Shown here in pieces: positions 5,755 through 8,030 of a stretch of 8,030 nucleotides of DNA. The position numbers and the translations under genes are program-made. The notes beneath the pieces were generated by a model. That model was not told where the DNA came from, searched no databases, and saw only the letters and a program-made list of their open reading frames with translations. The DNA lies in contig JAUWJM010000072.1 of the NCBI GenBank assembly GCA_030607715.1, positions 1 through 8,030 of the forward strand, written 5' to 3'. The first letter of the stretch is position 1. The number at the start of each line of letters is the position of its first letter. Origin of the DNA: Candidatus Aerophobota bacterium (GTDB lineage: Bacteria > Aerophobota > Aerophobia > Aerophobales > B3-G15).

Positions 5755-7070
5755 CTTTTACCTCTCTTTTTTTTAACCTGGAGTTCCATCCTTATTATAT
5801 CTACCACTTCCACTTTCTCCCCTTTTTTAATCACCTCCTCAGGGGATTTAACAAAAGCATTCCAGAGCTCTCCATGAACTAAAATTTTACCGGTAGGGTT
5901 AAGGTCTCTCCTAACAACTCCAATCTCACCAATCATTCCTTCTGTTCCAGTAACCGGTCTTTTAATTTGAGCTTTTATAGCATAAAAAACAATAAATACA
6001 AAAAGAGCGCTGGTTACAGCTACTCCACTGATAATATAGGGCCAGGAAATAGTAATATAAATAGCAGCACCAGGGTCTATAAGCATAAGAGAACCTAAAG
6101 TGAGAGCTATAATCCCTCCTATAGTTAAAGCCCCATAGGAGGTAACCTCAACCTCTAAAATAAAGAGAATTACTGCTAAGACGATTAAGAGGAGTCCAGC
6201 TAAATTAAAAGGAATGATCTGAAGGGCAAAAAAGGACAGGATCAAGCATATTGCTCCCGCTATTCCTGGTAGTAATACTCCGGGATGGAAAAATTCAAGA
6301 ATAATTCCCCAAATCCCTATCATTAAAAGAATATAAGCTAAATTAGGATCAGCTAATTTTTGCAGGAATCTATCCTTAAAACCCATCTGATTAAAGTGAA
6401 TCTTAGCCCCTTTTGTTTGCAAAATAACTGAGCCTTCAGGAAATTCTATCTCTTTTCCATCTAATTTCTCTAAAAGCTCATCTATATTCTCAGCAATTAC
6501 ATCTATTATCTTTAAGTTTAAAGCTTCCTTAGCTGTTACCGAGGCACTTTTTCTTACAGCATCCTCTGCCCACTTTGCATTCCTCCCTCTTTTCTCAGCA
6601 ATAGATTTTATATAAGCGGCAGCATCGTTAACTATCTTTTCTTCCATTGTCTTATCCATTGTCCCCATTAAAGCTACAGGATGAGCCGCACCAATGTTAG
6701 TTCCGGGTGACATAGCTAAAATATGAGAAGAGAGGGCAATGAAAACTCCTGCAGAAGCCGCTCTTGCTCCCCGGGGAGAAATATACACAATTACAGGGAT
6801 CTCACTATTCATAATTAATTTAATTATATCTCTCATAGAGGAATCCAGCCCTCCTGGTGTATCCAGTTGAATTATCAAACAATCAGCTTTCCTTTCCTTA
6901 GCTAAATGGAATATCTTTTTTAAATAATCCACAGTAGCAGGACTTATTGTTCCCTCCAGTTTTATCACTTCCACTAAAGGTTCTTTAGCAAAAATGAATC
7001 CATTAAAGGAAAATAAAATGATTATCAATACAACTGATGCAATCCTTATCTTTTTCATTAAATTAAACAT
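5742..7070 (-). CDS. Long NfeD: membrane-bound ClpP-class serine protease (STOPP family, PH1510-like)
   Basis: This 442-residue protein resembles Pyrococcus PH1510, a Ser/Lys-dyad protease that cleaves its partner stomatin. In order it has a signal peptide or anchor (about 8-27, possible cleavage after Ala28), a ClpP/SppA-like domain (about 32-210), membrane helices between about 244 and 364, and an NfeD OB-fold domain (about 370-435). LDTPGG (69-74) marks the ClpP-class fold. RAASAG (103-108) gives Ser106 as nucleophile, and Lys145, in EEKIVNDAAAYIKS, aligns by eye with PH1510 Lys138, so both dyad residues seem intact. The catalytic domain should lie outside the cytoplasmic membrane. The ATG at 7070 overlaps the end of coaBC by 8 nt; a second ATG at 7058 is possible and neither has a strong ribosome binding site. 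The short NfeD and slipin follow directly, which fits a protease-scaffold module. Identification is firm; the substrate is inferred. Confidence 0.95.
   Translation of the reverse strand: MFNLMKKIRIASVVLIIILFSFNGFIFAKEPLVEVIKLEGTISPATVDYLKKIFHLAKERKADCLIIQLDTPGGLDSSMRDIIKLIMNSEIPVIVYISPRGARAASAGVFIALSSHILAMSPGTNIGAAHPVALMGTMDKTMEEKIVNDAAAYIKSIAEKRGRNAKWAEDAVRKSASVTAKEALNLKIIDVIAENIDELLEKLDGKEIEFPEGSVILQTKGAKIHFNQMGFKDRFLQKLADPNLAYILLMIGIWGIILEFFHPGVLLPGIAGAICLILSFFALQIIPFNLAGLLLIVLAVILFILEVEVTSYGALTIGGIIALTLGSLMLIDPGAAIYITISWPYIISGVAVTSALFVFIVFYAIKAQIKRPVTGTEGMIGEIGVVRRDLNPTGKILVHGELWNAFVKSPEEVIKKGEKVEVVDIIRMELQVKKKRGKRWDG
5763..5975 (-). repeat. Duplicated NfeD soluble-domain coding segment, copy 1 (long NfeD gene)
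   Basis: This segment encodes residues 366-436 of the long NfeD, the KAQIKRP junction and OB-fold domain, and pairs with 5476-5691 downstream. One residue is inserted in the other copy (HGQEIW against HGELW). The arrangement suggests a tandem duplication of the gene's 3' end, old enough for many synonymous and amino-acid changes to have built up. Confidence 0.75.
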
Positions 7071-8030
7071 TTTTTTCTACCAATACCTTGATTTTATCCC
7101 AGATTTTTTCAGCAACTTCCTTTTTAGTCAACCTGGGAAAAGATTCAACTTCTTCCTTTTCATTTATTAAACTAACTATATTGGTATCTACAGCAAATCC
7201 TGCCCCAGGCAAAGATATGTTGTTGGCCACTATTAAATCAAGATTTTTTAACCTTAGCTTCTCTTTAGCCTCTTTTTCTAAATCCTTGGTCTCAGCACAA
7301 AAACCTATTAAAATTTTATTCTGTTTTATCTGGCCAAGTTCACCTAAAATATCGGGAGTTCTCTTTAGTTCCAAAATAATTTTTTCTTCCTTATCTTTCT
7401 TTATTTTTCCTCTCCTTTTTTTCAAGGGAGAAAAATCTGCTACGGCAGCAGCCATTATTACGCCATCAACTTGAGGAAAATTCTCCATTACACAGGCTTC
7501 CATCTGCTCGGCTGATTCTACCCTGTAAAATTCAACTCCTGAAGGCACCTCAAGAAAAGTAGGTCCACTAATTAAAATAATTCTTGCTCCCCGAAATACA
7601 CCCTCCTCAGCTAAAGCATAACCCATCTTGCCAGTGGAATAGTTACTTAAGAAACGAACTCTATCCCAAGGCTCCCGGGTAGGACCGGCTGTAATTAAAA
7701 AAGTTTTCCCCTGAAAATCTTCCTTGAGCCTAAAAATTTTCTCTACATACTCTACAATCTGAGAAGGCTCGCTCATCCTCCCCTCCCCTACTTCTCCTGA
7801 AGCAAGCTTTCCCCTCATCGGTCCCACAAATTTAAACCCTAAGTTTTTAAGTTTTTTTACATTTTGCTGGAGAATAGGATTTATCCACATCCGGTGATTC
7901 ATAGCCGGGGCAATCAATACAGGAGCCTGAGTAGCTAAAACTGTGGTAGTAAGAATATTATCGGCTATTCCACAGGCTATTTTTCCTATCACATTAGCAG
8001 TAGCCGGAGCAATTAAAAAAATATCAGCTA
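7063..8030 (-). CDS. coaBC: Bifunctional phosphopantothenoylcysteine decarboxylase / phosphopantothenate-cysteine ligase CoaBC (Dfp), N-terminus cut off by the window edge
   Basis: CoaBC performs two steps of coenzyme A synthesis: CoaB joins cysteine to 4'-phosphopantothenate using CTP, and CoaC, an FMN enzyme, decarboxylates the product to 4'-phosphopantetheine. The frame stays open to the right edge and reads IAPATANVIGKIACGIADN across 8013-7957, a CoaC core motif, so the GTG at 7992 is internal and not the start. About 321 of some 400 residues are visible; the missing 80 or so include the catalytic His region. PAMNHRMW is the CoaC substrate-binding motif. The flap reads GKLASGEVGEGRM, with Ser (codon 7800-7798) where E. 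coli has the active-site Cys158. CoaB begins near 7720: LITAGPTREPWDRVRFLSNYSTGKMG binds nucleotide and is followed by AAAVADFSP, KIKK and a final DLIVANN segment. It is the first visible gene of the minus-strand cluster, overlapping the NfeD protease gene by 8 nt. Identification is firm. Confidence 0.96.
   Translation of the reverse strand, partial: ADIFLIAPATANVIGKIACGIADNILTTTVLATQAPVLIAPAMNHRMWINPILQQNVKKLKNLGFKFVGPMRGKLASGEVGEGRMSEPSQIVEYVEKIFRLKEDFQGKTFLITAGPTREPWDRVRFLSNYSTGKMGYALAEEGVFRGARIILISGPTFLEVPSGVEFYRVESAEQMEACVMENFPQVDGVIMAAAVADFSPLKKRRGKIKKDKEEKIILELKRTPDILGELGQIKQNKILIGFCAETKDLEKEAKEKLRLKNLDLIVANNISLPGAGFAVDTNIVSLINEKEEVESFPRLTKKEVAEKIWDKIKVLVEKNV

Noticed and set aside
5761..5774. 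Possible programmed -1 frameshift: A AAA AAG in the zero frame of the long NfeD gene (5772-5766), next to a Shine-Dalgarno-like GAGAGG
   Set aside because: A -1 shift here meets a TAA after two codons (GAG AGG TAA), so it gives neither a fusion to the short NfeD nor a meaningfully different product.
5584..5877. Plus-strand open frame opposite the two NfeD genes
   Set aside because: It spans the junction of two real genes on the other strand and encodes a low-complexity Ser/Asn/Tyr-rich peptide typical of an antisense shadow.
7088..7474. Plus-strand open frame opposite coaBC
   Set aside because: It is Ser/Phe-rich antisense translation of the conserved CoaB domain with no features of its own.

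Overview
The window is an AT-rich piece (roughly 38% G+C, judged by eye) of a bacterial chromosome, densely packed with housekeeping and envelope genes. It shows no insertion sequence, integrase, CRISPR array, tRNA or rRNA. A MurJ lipid II flippase implies a peptidoglycan wall, and a lipoprotein resembling LptE implies an outer membrane with LPS, so a diderm is likely. A subunit of a 2-oxoacid:ferredoxin oxidoreductase points to anaerobic, ferredoxin-based metabolism. Together this suits an anaerobic diderm, perhaps from a poorly cultivated lineage, but the phylum cannot be fixed from this sequence.

Left part (1-1217, minus strand): the first three quarters of murJ, running off the left edge. 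Middle-left (1218-3456, plus strand): a 61-base divergent intergenic region carries a good promoter and ribosome binding site for rpsT (ribosomal protein bS20). Next comes a 120-base spacer holding two imperfect direct copies of a 32-base element, then lepA (elongation factor 4). The rpsT-lepA order is common in bacteria.

Right part (3461-8030, minus strand): six genes packed head to tail, in transcription order coaBC (5' end beyond the right edge), a long NfeD membrane serine protease, a short NfeD protein, a slipin (stomatin homologue), an LptE-like lipoprotein, and the beta subunit of a 2-oxoacid:ferredoxin oxidoreductase. The junctions are an 8-nt overlap, a 13-nt overlap, a 1-nt gap, a 14-nt gap and a 4-nt overlap, which strongly suggests one operon with translational coupling. 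The protease, short NfeD and slipin form a known functional module in which the protease is thought to act on the slipin. The short NfeD looks like a duplicate of the C-terminal domain of the long one. CoaBC makes 4'-phosphopantetheine for coenzyme A, and 2-oxoacid ferredoxin oxidoreductases use CoA to form acyl-CoA, a loose metabolic link between the two ends of the cluster.

No clearly new biological system is visible. The points most worth checking are the repeat pair in front of lepA, the duplicated NfeD domain, a Cys-to-Ser change in the CoaC active-site loop, and the ferredoxin oxidoreductase beta subunit standing without its partner subunits.
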